Source: JADGRB01 sp963835825
GTDB taxonomy: Bacteria > Myxococcota_A > Polyangia > Fen-1088
Assembly (NCBI GenBank): GCA_963835825.1
Contig: CAWIGZ010000002.1
Location: 558,001 to 622,000 of the forward strand
DNA: 64,000 nt
Direction: 5' to 3'
Position numbers and translations under genes: made by a program
Part shown: positions 8,901 to 16,481 of the stretch, in pieces
How the letters are laid out: every line of letters starts with the position of its first letter
Position numbering within the stretch: the stretch's first letter is position 1
Notes under the pieces: model-generated
Told to the model about the DNA's origin: nothing
Seen by the model: only the letters and a program-made list of their open reading frames with translations
Database searches by the model: none

Positions 8901-9339
8901 CGTCTTCGTGCGCTTCGGGACACCCGAAATAGGCAAGTAGTCCGTCACCGAGAGGCTGGGCCAAGTACCCGTCGAACCGCGCAATCACGGCGGCCCCCAT
9001 CTCGTGGTAGGTCTGGAGGATATTCATCAGGTCCTCGGGATCGAGACGGCTCGCGAGCTTGGCCGATCCCACGAGGTCACAGAACAAGACGGCCGCCTGA
9101 CGGTGCTCGGCGCGTCCGCCGTTCGAGCTCCTGTGACCGCGCCGGAGCGGGCTGGGATCCGCCCGCGGCCGAAGACCCTCCTCGTCGGTCCCTAGGCGAG
9201 CACCGCAGTCGGAACAGAATCGCGCGCGCGCGGGGAGCTCGACGCCACAGCCCGGGCAGTGCGCCGCCAGGGGTGTTCCGCAGTCGATGCAGAAGTGTGC
9301 GCGCGGAGCATTCTCGGCGTGACACCTTTGGCAGACCAT
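5941..9339 (-). CDS. Zinc-ribbon, class III cyclase, AAA ATPase and TPR signalling protein
   Basis: This 1132-residue protein opens with a double zinc ribbon (Cys3, 6, 17, 20 and Cys28, 31, 42, 45). A class III nucleotide cyclase domain follows at about 80-262, with both metal-binding aspartates present (Asp88 in FCDLVGS, Asp132 in LGDGLLAYFG) and PNLASRLK carrying the Asn and Arg of the active site. The position that often holds the adenine-selecting Lys is Gln here, so substrate choice is uncertain. An AAA/STAND ATPase follows (Walker A GGEPGIGKS at 308-316, Walker B LFILEDLHWAD), then a long TPR region. Such proteins are thought to be ligand- or partner-controlled signalling ATPases. GGGAGG stands upstream of the ATG. 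It is the first gene of an operon with the DUF3237 gene. Confidence 0.87.
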   Translation of the reverse strand: MVCQRCHAENAPRAHFCIDCGTPLAAHCPGCGVELPARARFCSDCGARLGTDEEGLRPRADPSPLRRGHRSSNGGRAEHRQAAVLFCDLVGSAKLASRLDPEDLMNILQTYHEMGAAVIARFDGYLAQPLGDGLLAYFGCPEAHEDDSWRAVRAGLGILEAIGHLNPELQRDRGVSLSARIGIDTGLVVFGGVGAGDRQEFLAIGEPPNLASRLKDVAAPDTVVITQNTYNLVDGYFVTRDLGPRELKGIGQATGVYEVLGENAKRSRLEAVSAAGLTPLAGREAEMHLLRDRWEKAQNGQGQVVLLGGEPGIGKSRLVRALSEHILSQDPTNWLTPCQASSHARNSSFHPIVDLLERVILQLGAHASADEKVRKLGDWLKQNELPLEENLPLFARLLSLPSEPSEQREPEREKLQIKKALLRILMNRAAQKPVLFILEDLHWADPSTVELLDLLLNSIRDERILAVLTFRPHEFTPPDWWGGLDYVTPQKLIPLDRHSSARIARWAAGGEPLSEHLLQQVLARADGNPLFIEELSKLVRESGLARAGELGGRAPVLSIPATLRGSLTARLDRLGATKMVAQIGAVLGRDFSYEILSAVSGMEGGALDQALSQLIDAEMLYQSGMPPNSRYVFKHALIQDAAYEAMLKSTRQEQHLRIADVLRLRFADVLEKQPELVAHHYTEAGQYEQAVTYWQRAAWRALDRAANSEAIAHFQRALRLVMTFSPTRERNQRELSLQNGLFPAFMAIKGWASGEVEATCKRVRELGDLLEDFPSTYGSRWGLWTNNFLRGRLRQALGTGREVLRLAESSGDPMLRVMAHHAVGYSHFYRGEFLQVREHAEQAQLLFDLGTERQIVRNFQFSSSAALRIMLGSSLWMLGYPDQAPALVESGVALTRTLGHHPSEAFALAASLLFRAYNLDVDGAAKTAEDLLRLAKQESFEIWTPFAMMFHGWVLVERGGDREGIEEIRKGIKSWQATGSYLNQTIAMAMLGRSLWKAGRRDEALATLDAEIGEAEAREELHFAPEIHRLKGEILLAREQTDESEASFSRARIVARDQNARMLELRATTSLARLWEQTGRGEAARSMVTDCYASFTEGFSTPDLRAARELIDRLGGTPTPTHETNGAPAARV

Positions 9340-9737
9340 TCAGAAACCTCCCAGAGTCGAGATCGCGACAACCGCCCCAGCTTCAGTCCAACCAGATTCG
9401 CCCGAGATGTATCACGGAAAATCGCCGGCTCATAGATAGGCGCCAGCTCAGTCGCAGGAGAAAGAGAATCCTTCGGATTCTTCGGTTCCCCCACGGTGAT
9501 CGCCAATACGCGGCCGTCCGGCCTCTAAATGCCGGTTGATCGAAATACGACAATAATAGAGAAACGAAATAGTGGAATAGGTTCGCTCTCGACCGTTCGA
9601 TATCGACAAGCCGTGATGCCTTATGCCACTATCGCGCCGCCAACGAAGACCCACAGACAGCTGTTTCCCGGGGGGGTGAGAATGGATCGGTCGGTTCGCG
9701 TCGTCGCACGTATGACCTCGCTCTCGCGTGGACGCTG
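9340..9737 (+). other. Gene-free region upstream of the encapsulin operon
   Basis: This 398-base divergent region probably carries promoters for the cyclase gene (minus) and the encapsulin-terpenoid operon (plus). It is less GC-rich than its surroundings, notably 9530-9620. A short frame from GTG 9676 or ATG 9682 ends with TGA at 9736-9738, overlapping the next ATG (TGATG). That geometry suits a leader peptide coupling translation into the operon, but its coding value is unproven. No clear terminator or known operator is visible. Confidence 0.55.
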
Positions 9738-10370
9738 ATGCCGTACTTTCAAAGGGGCCGGCTCACCGACGGAGCTTCGCCCCTCACGGGCACCGCCAGC
9801 CCCGAGTTGGTGGCGGGCGACATCGTGGACAAAGCGGCGGCGATTCTCGAACAGGAGACGCGTGTTTCCGCCGGCTCCGAGACCGGCGGCGCGAGCGACC
9901 CCTTTGCGCTCCTGAACGGTTTGAATGACCCGACAGACATTCAGAAGCAATTGAGCCGAGCCCTGGCCGCGCTGCTTGGGACATTTCTCCAATCCGTTCC
10001 GACTGTGCAGCCCACGCCCGTGGCGACCCGGCCTTCCTTGGTGGGCGGAACCGTTCCGCTGATCTTATGCGACGGCCCAGCGAAGGCCGGGGAGACTGCG
10101 AAGGTCGACGTGACTGTCGCCAAGGACGGGCCCGGGGAGGGCAGCGTCACCCTCTACAGCACGGACTTCATCAGTGACACGGGGTTTCAAATTCCATCCG
10201 CGTGCGCGACATTCTCGCCGCGATCCGTAAGCGTCGATGGGCTCGGGTCGAAGAAATCGGAGATGCGGATCGCGATTCCTGCGCAGTGCGGCCGGGGGGC
10301 GTACTCGGCGTTGGTCCAGGCCATGGGCGTCGCCCGGCCGTGCGCCGTCGTTGTTTTGCAAGTCGAGTAG
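9738..10370 (+). CDS. Unknown protein, first gene of the encapsulin-terpenoid operon
   Basis: A 210-residue protein I do not recognise. Residues 1-55 look disordered (Gly/Ser/Thr/Ala-rich). Residues 55-85 form an amphipathic helix (ALLNGLNDPTDIQKQL). Residues about 100-210 have the alternating strand pattern of an Ig-like beta-sandwich with four Cys (152-LPSACATF region, PAQCGRG, ARPCAV, ILCDGP). There is no signal peptide. It precedes the shell gene by 48 bases in the same direction. A small beta-sandwich protein beside an HK97-fold shell could be a decoration or vertex protein, or a cargo with a disordered loading tail; both are inference. The ATG overlaps the stop of a short upstream frame (TGATG). 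Confidence 0.6.
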   Translation: MPYFQRGRLTDGASPLTGTASPELVAGDIVDKAAAILEQETRVSAGSETGGASDPFALLNGLNDPTDIQKQLSRALAALLGTFLQSVPTVQPTPVATRPSLVGGTVPLILCDGPAKAGETAKVDVTVAKDGPGEGSVTLYSTDFISDTGFQIPSACATFSPRSVSVDGLGSKKSEMRIAIPAQCGRGAYSALVQAMGVARPCAVVVLQVE

Positions 10371-10418
10371 CGGAAGGACAGCAGGCGTGACAGCAGCCAA
10401 GGCCGACCAGGGGGACTC

Positions 10419-11885
10419 ATGAACGAGCAGACGAACTATCCGAATTGGACCGACGAACAGTGGAGGCGGGTCACGGAACTCATCGCGACGGAGGCCGACA
10501 AGGCGCGCGTTGCCGCCAAGTATCTCCCCCTTTATGGCCCGGTCGATCCGTCCGTGGTGGCCGTGCCCGACTATCTGCTCGGCAACCGCCCCAATCCATC
10601 GTTCGCGCCGCTGAGAGCGAGCAACAAGCTCACTGTCGACAGCTCTCCCAATACCCATCTCGCGACCATCACGATCCAAATCCCCCTCGCCAACCACGAG
10701 GTGGCCGAGCCAGAGCTTCAAGCGGCCTCCGTCGCCTTCCGCCGCGCCGCTGTCACCATCGCGCGCATCGAGGATGCCCTCCTTTTCAACGGTCAGGCGG
10801 CGCCGGACTATGCCCCACCACCGACCTATGGCGGCGGTTGGCTGGCCGGTCTGCCGCCGGTCTACTCGGTGAACAACGGCATCCAGCAACCTGGTTTGAT
10901 TCCGACGGGCGCGATGCCGCACCTGCCGCCTCCCGTCGGCAACATCGCGCCGCGAATCGACGTAGAGCTCGCCCTGCCGGCTGGAGCGCCACCGCAGCCA
11001 TGGAGCGCCGCAGATCGAGCGCTTTATATGGGGCCATGGAGCGAGATCATCGTCCGGGAAATCAGCGACACAATTGGTCGCTTGGAGGGAGAGGGACACT
11101 CGGGCCCATTTGCCTGCTTTTTGTCGCCAAATCTCTTCGAGGCAGTTCACACGCCGTCGTCGTCGATGGTCCTGCCGCGAGATCGGATCCTTCCGTTCCT
11201 GGGGGGCGAATATCTTTGCCGGTCCAACACCATCCCCGACGGCTACGGAATCATGGTGGCGGGCGTCCCCCAGTACGAGACCGACGCCTACGGCAAGAGG
11301 CAGAAGCAGAACGGCGCCGGCAGCCCGGTGGAGATTGTCGTCGCCACGGATATCTCGCTGCGCTACCTCCAGCAGACACCCGAGCCGAAGTTCCTCTTCA
11401 GGATCTGGGAGAAGGTCGCGCTCAGGGTCAAGGAGTGGAACGCCGTGGCCGTTCTCCGTCCCGCTTCGAAGTCGAAGTCGAACTCAGTACCGACGCCGAG
11501 GACTCCGCCAACTAGACCCATTCCTCCGACGCTCCATGACCTGAACCAGCAGGTTAGGAAGGCGTTTGACAGCGCCCAGCAGGAGATCGACAAGTCGTTT
11601 GCAAGAAGGATCGCAGCGCAACAGTTGAAAATCTCGAGCCACGAGACCGTGAAGCCCGTCATAGATGCGCATTACGCCGCGGGCGCCGAAGAAATCAAGA
11701 AACTGAAGCTACCCGCCGCGGAACATGAGGAGCGGACCAAGGCGCTCGCCGAGGAGCGAGAAGCGTCTCTCGGAGAGCACGCGGCGACATTGTCAGAGCT
11801 CAAGAGCGAGCTCACTGAGCTCGAGCGAGAAAGAAGGGACCTCGCGTCCGTCAAACCGACGATGCCGGGCGATCAGGCGGATTGA
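10419..11885 (+). CDS. Encapsulin-like (HK97-fold) shell protein with C-terminal coiled-coil extension
   Basis: Residues about 10-348 follow the order of a Family 1 encapsulin (linocin M18-type HK97 fold). There is an N-terminal helix TDEQWRRVTELIATEA, a segment with RVAAKYLPLYGPVDPSV, an E-loop-like region to about 90, the long backbone helix with AFRRAAVTIARIEDALLFNG (106-125), the P-domain helix GPFACFLSPNLFEAV (229-243), and the closing strands VEIVVATDISLRYL and FLFRIWEKVALRVKEWNAVAVLRP (304-348). An extra Pro/Gly-rich insertion lies at about 128-205. A Pro-rich linker (350-372) leads to a charged coiled coil (373-478) absent from ordinary encapsulins of about 265-290 residues. GGGGGA precedes the ATG. 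No terminase, portal or tail genes are nearby, so a cellular nanocompartment is more likely than a prophage capsid. The family call is by eye, without a search. Confidence 0.75.
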   Translation: MNEQTNYPNWTDEQWRRVTELIATEADKARVAAKYLPLYGPVDPSVVAVPDYLLGNRPNPSFAPLRASNKLTVDSSPNTHLATITIQIPLANHEVAEPELQAASVAFRRAAVTIARIEDALLFNGQAAPDYAPPPTYGGGWLAGLPPVYSVNNGIQQPGLIPTGAMPHLPPPVGNIAPRIDVELALPAGAPPQPWSAADRALYMGPWSEIIVREISDTIGRLEGEGHSGPFACFLSPNLFEAVHTPSSSMVLPRDRILPFLGGEYLCRSNTIPDGYGIMVAGVPQYETDAYGKRQKQNGAGSPVEIVVATDISLRYLQQTPEPKFLFRIWEKVALRVKEWNAVAVLRPASKSKSNSVPTPRTPPTRPIPPTLHDLNQQVRKAFDSAQQEIDKSFARRIAAQQLKISSHETVKPVIDAHYAAGAEEIKKLKLPAAEHEERTKALAEEREASLGEHAATLSELKSELTELERERRDLASVKPTMPGDQAD

Positions 11886-11901
11886 GCCCTCCGGCGTTCC
11901 T

Positions 11902-13866
11902 TTGCCGCCCAAGGTCATAGTTCTCGGCGGCGGTGTCGCCGGAATGAGCGCGGCTCACGAGCTCGTGAGCCGCGGCTTTCAAGTCGAGGTCTACGAGCGG
12001 CGATCGATCGCGGGAGGGAAGGCCCGCAGCTTGCCGGTCGACGACGGGGCGCTCGATCGCGGGCCGCCGGTTCTCGATGGCGCGAGACCGGCGGCGGGCG
12101 CGCGGCCGCGGTGGAAGCCGTGGCTCCCGGGCGAGCACGGGTTCCGCTTCTTCCCGCGCTTCTATCAGCACGTCGTCGACACGATGTCGGGGATCCCTTT
12201 CGGAGCGGGCACCGTGGCCGACAACCTCGTCGACACCACGCGCGTCCAGGTGGCGCGATTCGACCAGCCGTCTTTCTTCCTGCCGGCGCGGTTTCCGCAA
12301 GGCCTCGGCGACCTACAGACGATCGCGCACACCATCCTGGGGCTGCTCTCCGGCAGCGTCGGATTGACCCTGGAGGAAACGGCGCGGTTCGCCACCAAGC
12401 TCTGCCAGATCTTCACCTCCTGCGACGAGCGTCGAGCGACCGAGTACGAGAAGATCAGCTGGTGGAATTTCGTCGAGGCCGACGACGGCTCCGAGCTGTA
12501 CCAGCGCTTCTTCGGCCACGGGATCACCCGGTCCCTGGTGGCGGCGAAGGCGCGCCGCGCCAGCACGAAGACCATCGGCAACATCTTCTCCGAAATCGTC
12601 TTCGACATTCTGCGGCCAGGCCCGAGCGCCGACCGCGTCCTCAATGGACCGACCAACGACGTCTGGATCGATCCCTGGCTCGAGCACCTGACCAAGTCCG
12701 GGGTCAAGTATCAGTTCGAGGCGGAGGTGAAGCGCATCAACTGTTCGGGCGGCGTCGTTCGAAGCGCCACGATCGTCCTCGGGGGACGGGAGGTCGAGGT
12801 CGAAGGCGACTACTTCATCGGCGCCGTTCCGGTCGAGCGGATGGCGGACCTCGTCTCCGCGGACCTTCTCAGCGCCAATCCGTCGCTGGCCAACCTCGCC
12901 GTCCTCAAGGGGGCGGTCGAGTGGATGAACGGGATTCAGTTCTTCCTCACCGAGGACGTGCCGATCGCGCACGGACACACCATCCACCTCGACTCTCCCT
13001 GGGCCATCACCTCGGTGTCGCAGCCGCAGTTTTGGACCGACCGCGACCTCGCCGACTACGGCGACGGGAAGGTCAAGGGCATTGTCTCGGTGGACATCTC
13101 GAACTGGAACGTCCCCGGTCTGAACGGCAAGAAGGCGCGCGACTGCAGCCGGCAGGAGGTCGCCACCGAAGTGTGGGCCCAGATGAAGCGCAGCTTGAAC
13201 ATCGGCGACGAGGTCCTGGCCGACGAGCAGCTCCACTCCTGGTTTCTCGACCCCGACGTCGAAGCTTCAGATGATCCATCGCGACCGGGGATCGAGGTGA
13301 ACACCGAGCCGCTGCTCGTGAACTACGTGGACACCTGGCGCCTTCGCCCCGAAGCCGTGACGCGTATCCCGAACTTCTTCCTAGCAGGAGACTACGTTCG
13401 GACCACGACCGACCTGGCCACGATGGAGGCGGCCAACGAGGCGGCCAGACGCGCTGTCAACGGCGTCCTCAATGCGTCGGGCTCCACGAAAGAGCCCTGC
13501 CGGCTGTGGCGTCTTCACGAGCCCGAGTTGCTCGCTCCCTGGCGCGCCTACGACCGGCTCCGGTTCAGGGCGGGCTTGCCGTGGGACAATCGTTTGACCG
13601 GCGTGGCGGATCTGCTCCTGTCGGTGGCCGAGGAGACGAAGAACCTTCTTGCAAAAGGTGGGGGGCCCCTCGGCGCGCCACAGGCGCTCGAAGGGAGCGG
13701 GCGCGAGGTCGCCGGCATCGCGCACGCCGCGATAGCCAGCGCCAACGGGGGCGCGCTGTCCGATCTGCAGCCACGGGGCGATGCCGCCGGCCTTCCGAGC
13801 CTGGAGGCCGTCGACCCCGCCGACGCGACTCCGCCAGCGCTCGCCGGCGCGACTCCACGCTCATGA
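11902..13866 (+). CDS. FAD-dependent oxidoreductase, phytoene desaturase/HpnE-like
   Basis: The start is placed at TTG 11902, 16 bases after the shell-gene stop, because the dinucleotide fold begins at once (KVIVLGGGVAGMSAAHEL, FAD-binding GxGxxG) and the first ATG would cut this motif. The 654-residue protein resembles the amine-oxidase-type flavoproteins of carotenoid and hopanoid synthesis: HGFRFFPRFYQHV after the FAD motif, EYEKISWWNF, and the C-terminal FAD motif NFFLAGDYVRTTTDLATMEAANEAARRAV (about 490-520). Such enzymes desaturate or dehydrogenate polyprenyl chains. Residues about 525-654 are an extra Ala/Gly/Pro-rich tail that could serve as a loading or anchoring segment. Its stop overlaps the polyprenyl synthase start (ATGA). 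Confidence 0.82.
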   Translation: MPPKVIVLGGGVAGMSAAHELVSRGFQVEVYERRSIAGGKARSLPVDDGALDRGPPVLDGARPAAGARPRWKPWLPGEHGFRFFPRFYQHVVDTMSGIPFGAGTVADNLVDTTRVQVARFDQPSFFLPARFPQGLGDLQTIAHTILGLLSGSVGLTLEETARFATKLCQIFTSCDERRATEYEKISWWNFVEADDGSELYQRFFGHGITRSLVAAKARRASTKTIGNIFSEIVFDILRPGPSADRVLNGPTNDVWIDPWLEHLTKSGVKYQFEAEVKRINCSGGVVRSATIVLGGREVEVEGDYFIGAVPVERMADLVSADLLSANPSLANLAVLKGAVEWMNGIQFFLTEDVPIAHGHTIHLDSPWAITSVSQPQFWTDRDLADYGDGKVKGIVSVDISNWNVPGLNGKKARDCSRQEVATEVWAQMKRSLNIGDEVLADEQLHSWFLDPDVEASDDPSRPGIEVNTEPLLVNYVDTWRLRPEAVTRIPNFFLAGDYVRTTTDLATMEAANEAARRAVNGVLNASGSTKEPCRLWRLHEPELLAPWRAYDRLRFRAGLPWDNRLTGVADLLLSVAEETKNLLAKGGGPLGAPQALEGSGREVAGIAHAAIASANGGALSDLQPRGDAAGLPSLEAVDPADATPPALAGATPRS

Positions 13867-14915
13867 GTCAGCCGGACAACGCGGCGCCCGCCGAGAGCGA
13901 GTTCACCTGCAAGCTGGCGGAGTACAGGGATTTGGTGCTGCCCATCCTCATGGCGGCTCTGCCTCAACGTGAGCCGCGGCGCCATCTCTACGATCTCATC
14001 GGCGACTACTTCTCGCGCATCGGCAAGGGCCTGCGGCCCGCGCTCTGCATCGCGACCTGTCGTGCGTTCGGCGGCCGGGCCGAAGATGCCTTGAAGTCGG
14101 CAGCGGCCCTCGAATTGCTCCATAACGCGTTCCTCGTTCACGATGACATTGAAGACGGAAGCGAGTCCCGTCGCGACTGCCCTACGATGCACCTCGCGCA
14201 TGGTCTGGCGATCGCCGTCAACACCGGGGACGCTATGAATGCGCTGAGCCTGCGCCTTCTCAAGGACAACCTGTCCGTGCTCGGGGGGGCGAAGACCTTC
14301 CGCGTCCTGCAGGAGTTCGACCACATGTTGCTCGAAACCCTCGAGGGGCAGGCCATCGAGCTCGGGTGGGTGCGAGACAACGACTGTCGGGTCTCGGACC
14401 GCGACTATCTCCTCATGACCCTCAAGAAGACCTGCTGGTATAGCTTCATCCATCCGTGCCGTATCGGCGCGCTCATCGCCCGCGGCGGCGACGTCGATCT
14501 CGACGCGTTCAACCGCTTCGGCTTCTTCATGGGGGCGGCGTTTCAGATCCAAGACGACGTTCTCAACCTGGTCGGCGACGTGCGGAAGTATGGAAAGGAG
14601 ATCGGCGGTGATCTTTGGGAGGGAAAACGAACGCTGATCCTCGCGCACCTGTTCTCACGCGCGGCCCCGCCGGAGCTCGAGCGCGTGCGCGCGGTGCTTG
14701 GCAAGCCCCGGGTGCAGCGGTTGCAGCGCGAAATTGACTGGCTTGTGGGCCGGCTCCGTGAGCACGGCAGTATCGAGTATGCGCGCGACGCCTCTCGCCA
14801 ATTGATCCGAGGCGCGGCGCTCGAATTCGACCGGGCCTACGCCGACGCGCCGGAGAGCGATGACAAAGTTTTCGTTCGTCGCTGCATCGAATATGTCGTG
14901 CAACGCGAATTATAG
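13863..14915 (+). CDS. Polyprenyl diphosphate synthase, GGPP synthase type
   Basis: A 350-residue trans-prenyltransferase; the longer open frame upstream is discarded because ATG 13863 overlaps the previous stop (ATGA). The first Asp-rich motif is HDDIEDGSESRR (DDxxD plus RR) and the second is FQIQDDVLNLVGD, DDxxN rather than DDxxD as in many GGPP synthases. KGLRPALC and YGKEIGGDLWEGKRTL are also family features. It condenses isopentenyl diphosphate with an allylic primer, most likely to C20, in the cytosol or in a compartment. It closes the operon of shell protein, FAD oxidoreductase and synthase, pointing to terpenoid or carotenoid synthesis. No terpene cyclase or phytoene synthase is in the window, so the product is unknown. 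Confidence 0.9.
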   Translation: MSQPDNAAPAESEFTCKLAEYRDLVLPILMAALPQREPRRHLYDLIGDYFSRIGKGLRPALCIATCRAFGGRAEDALKSAAALELLHNAFLVHDDIEDGSESRRDCPTMHLAHGLAIAVNTGDAMNALSLRLLKDNLSVLGGAKTFRVLQEFDHMLLETLEGQAIELGWVRDNDCRVSDRDYLLMTLKKTCWYSFIHPCRIGALIARGGDVDLDAFNRFGFFMGAAFQIQDDVLNLVGDVRKYGKEIGGDLWEGKRTLILAHLFSRAAPPELERVRAVLGKPRVQRLQREIDWLVGRLREHGSIEYARDASRQLIRGAALEFDRAYADAPESDDKVFVRRCIEYVVQREL

Positions 14916-15000
14916 TCGCGAGGCCCAGCACCCCGACGTCTTTGGCGGGCGAATCCCCTGCCTGCCTGACCCGCGGCTCGATGGTCGACGCTAGGGATCG

Positions 15001-16382
15001 TCAAGTGGGGTCGCCTCCCGGCGGCGCCAACCCCCCCGCTCCCAAGCGCTGATCCAGCTCCCGAAACCGCTCCGCCAGCGCCACCACGAACAGGCCGAAC
15101 GAGGTGTGCAACCCGAGGTTCTCCTCTAGCAGCCGGCGCGGGACGACCTTGACCAGGACCTCGTCCTCGGCCTCGACAGTGGCGGTCCGGATGCCGCCCG
15201 AGAGGACCGCGGTCTCGCCGAACACCGCGTTGGGGCCGAGCTCGCGCAGCACCACCCGCTGCCCGTCGACGGTCTTGTAGGCGACGCAGGTGCCGCGGAC
15301 GATGATGTAGGCGCAGTCGCCGGGGTCCCCCTCGACGACGATCCGGGTGCCGGCGGCGAAGATCTCCGCGGTCAGCGGGAACCCGCGGAGGGTCATCTCC
15401 ACGTCCTTCTTCAACTCCGACACGGTCTGGTAACGCTCGTCCGGATCGCGGGCCATGGCGCGCTTGACGATCCGGCACAATCCGATCGGCAGCGGGGCGG
15501 TGGGATCGCCGGGGGAAACGTCACCACGCAGGCGGTGGCGCGGTCGAGGCAGGCGGCCACGTCCTCACCGTCGAAGGGCGGGACGCCGGTCAGGACGTTG
15601 TAGAGGACCGCGCCCAGGCCGAACACGTCGGTCCGCTCGTCGAACCTGTCGCGCGCGCCCATCGCCTGCTCGGGTGACATGAACGACGGCGTCCCGCACG
15701 GTCCGCCCCCGACGTCGAGATTCGCGTCGCCGGCGACGACCATGCTGGGCGTCGCCGGCAGCTTGCTGCGCGTCGCCCCGACGATGGCCAGGCCCCAGTC
15801 GACCAGGTAGACCTGCCCGAACGGGCCCGCCAGGATGTTGCCGGGCTTGATGTCGCAGTGCAGGACGCCCCGGCTGTGCGCGAAGGCGACCGCCTCGCAG
15901 ACCTTGAGAAAGGCGGCCATCATCTCGCTGAGCGCCTCGGAGAAGCCAGACTGCCGCCCGGCGCGCGCGCTCCAGTCGGCCAGGGTGTCGCCCTCGATCC
16001 GCTTCATCGTGAAGTAGCGGTTCCCCTGGCGATCGACGCCGATCTCGTAGACGGGCGCGATGTTCGGGTGATCGAGCTGGGCGGTGATCTGCGCCTCGCG
16101 GATGAACCGCTGGACCTCGCGCGGGCGGGTCGCCAGGTCGGGCGCCAGCACCTTCATGGCGGCGACGCGCAGGAGGCCCAGATCGCGGACGGCGTGCACC
16201 GAGCCCATGCCCCCGGCGCTGATGGGGTTGAGATACTGGTACCGCTCGGGCACGCTCTCGCGCGGCGTCGGCGCGGCCCCGGCGACCGGCGATGGACCAC
16301 CTTTCGCCTGCTCGGGAACTTTCGTTACCTGGTCGCCGCTGATGACCGCCTCCTGACCGAGCTCCTGTACAAAATCGAACAT
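15001..16382 (-). CDS. Ser/Thr protein kinase with C-terminal cyclic-nucleotide-binding domain (frameshifted)
   Basis: The kinase domain spans about residues 48-310: Gly loop ISAGGMGSV, Lys77 (AAMKVL), HCDIKPGN (HRD changed to HCD, catalytic Asp kept), DWG in place of DFG at 195-197, and SPEQA. After the DPDERYQT end of the kinase fold, a cNMP-binding/Crp-like domain follows (VVEGDPGDCAYIIVRG, then FGETAVLSGGIRTATV). The reading frame breaks near 15510-15530 at a run of five C in TTTCCCCCGGC. One extra C would join the halves into a continuous protein, so this is an assembly error or a recent mutation. The start is ATG 16382. It is divergent from an FHA/sigma-54 activator, whose FHA domain could read its phosphorylation. 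Confidence 0.8.
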
Positions 16383-16481
16383 AGCTGATCGGCGGGCGCA
16401 AATGAACCCGGTCGACGGCAGGGCGCCGCCGGACGTTCCGCGTTTGCAGCGCCTTGGCCGCGGTGATAATCCGGATGCGGG

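Noticed and set aside
10419..11885. Prophage major capsid protein
   Set aside because: No terminase, portal, protease or tail genes nearby; neighbours are terpenoid enzymes.
15500..15535. Programmed -1 frameshift in the kinase at TTTCCCCCGG
   Set aside because: The slippery site is not in a canonical heptamer register and five other indels lie within 8 kb, so error or decay is simpler.
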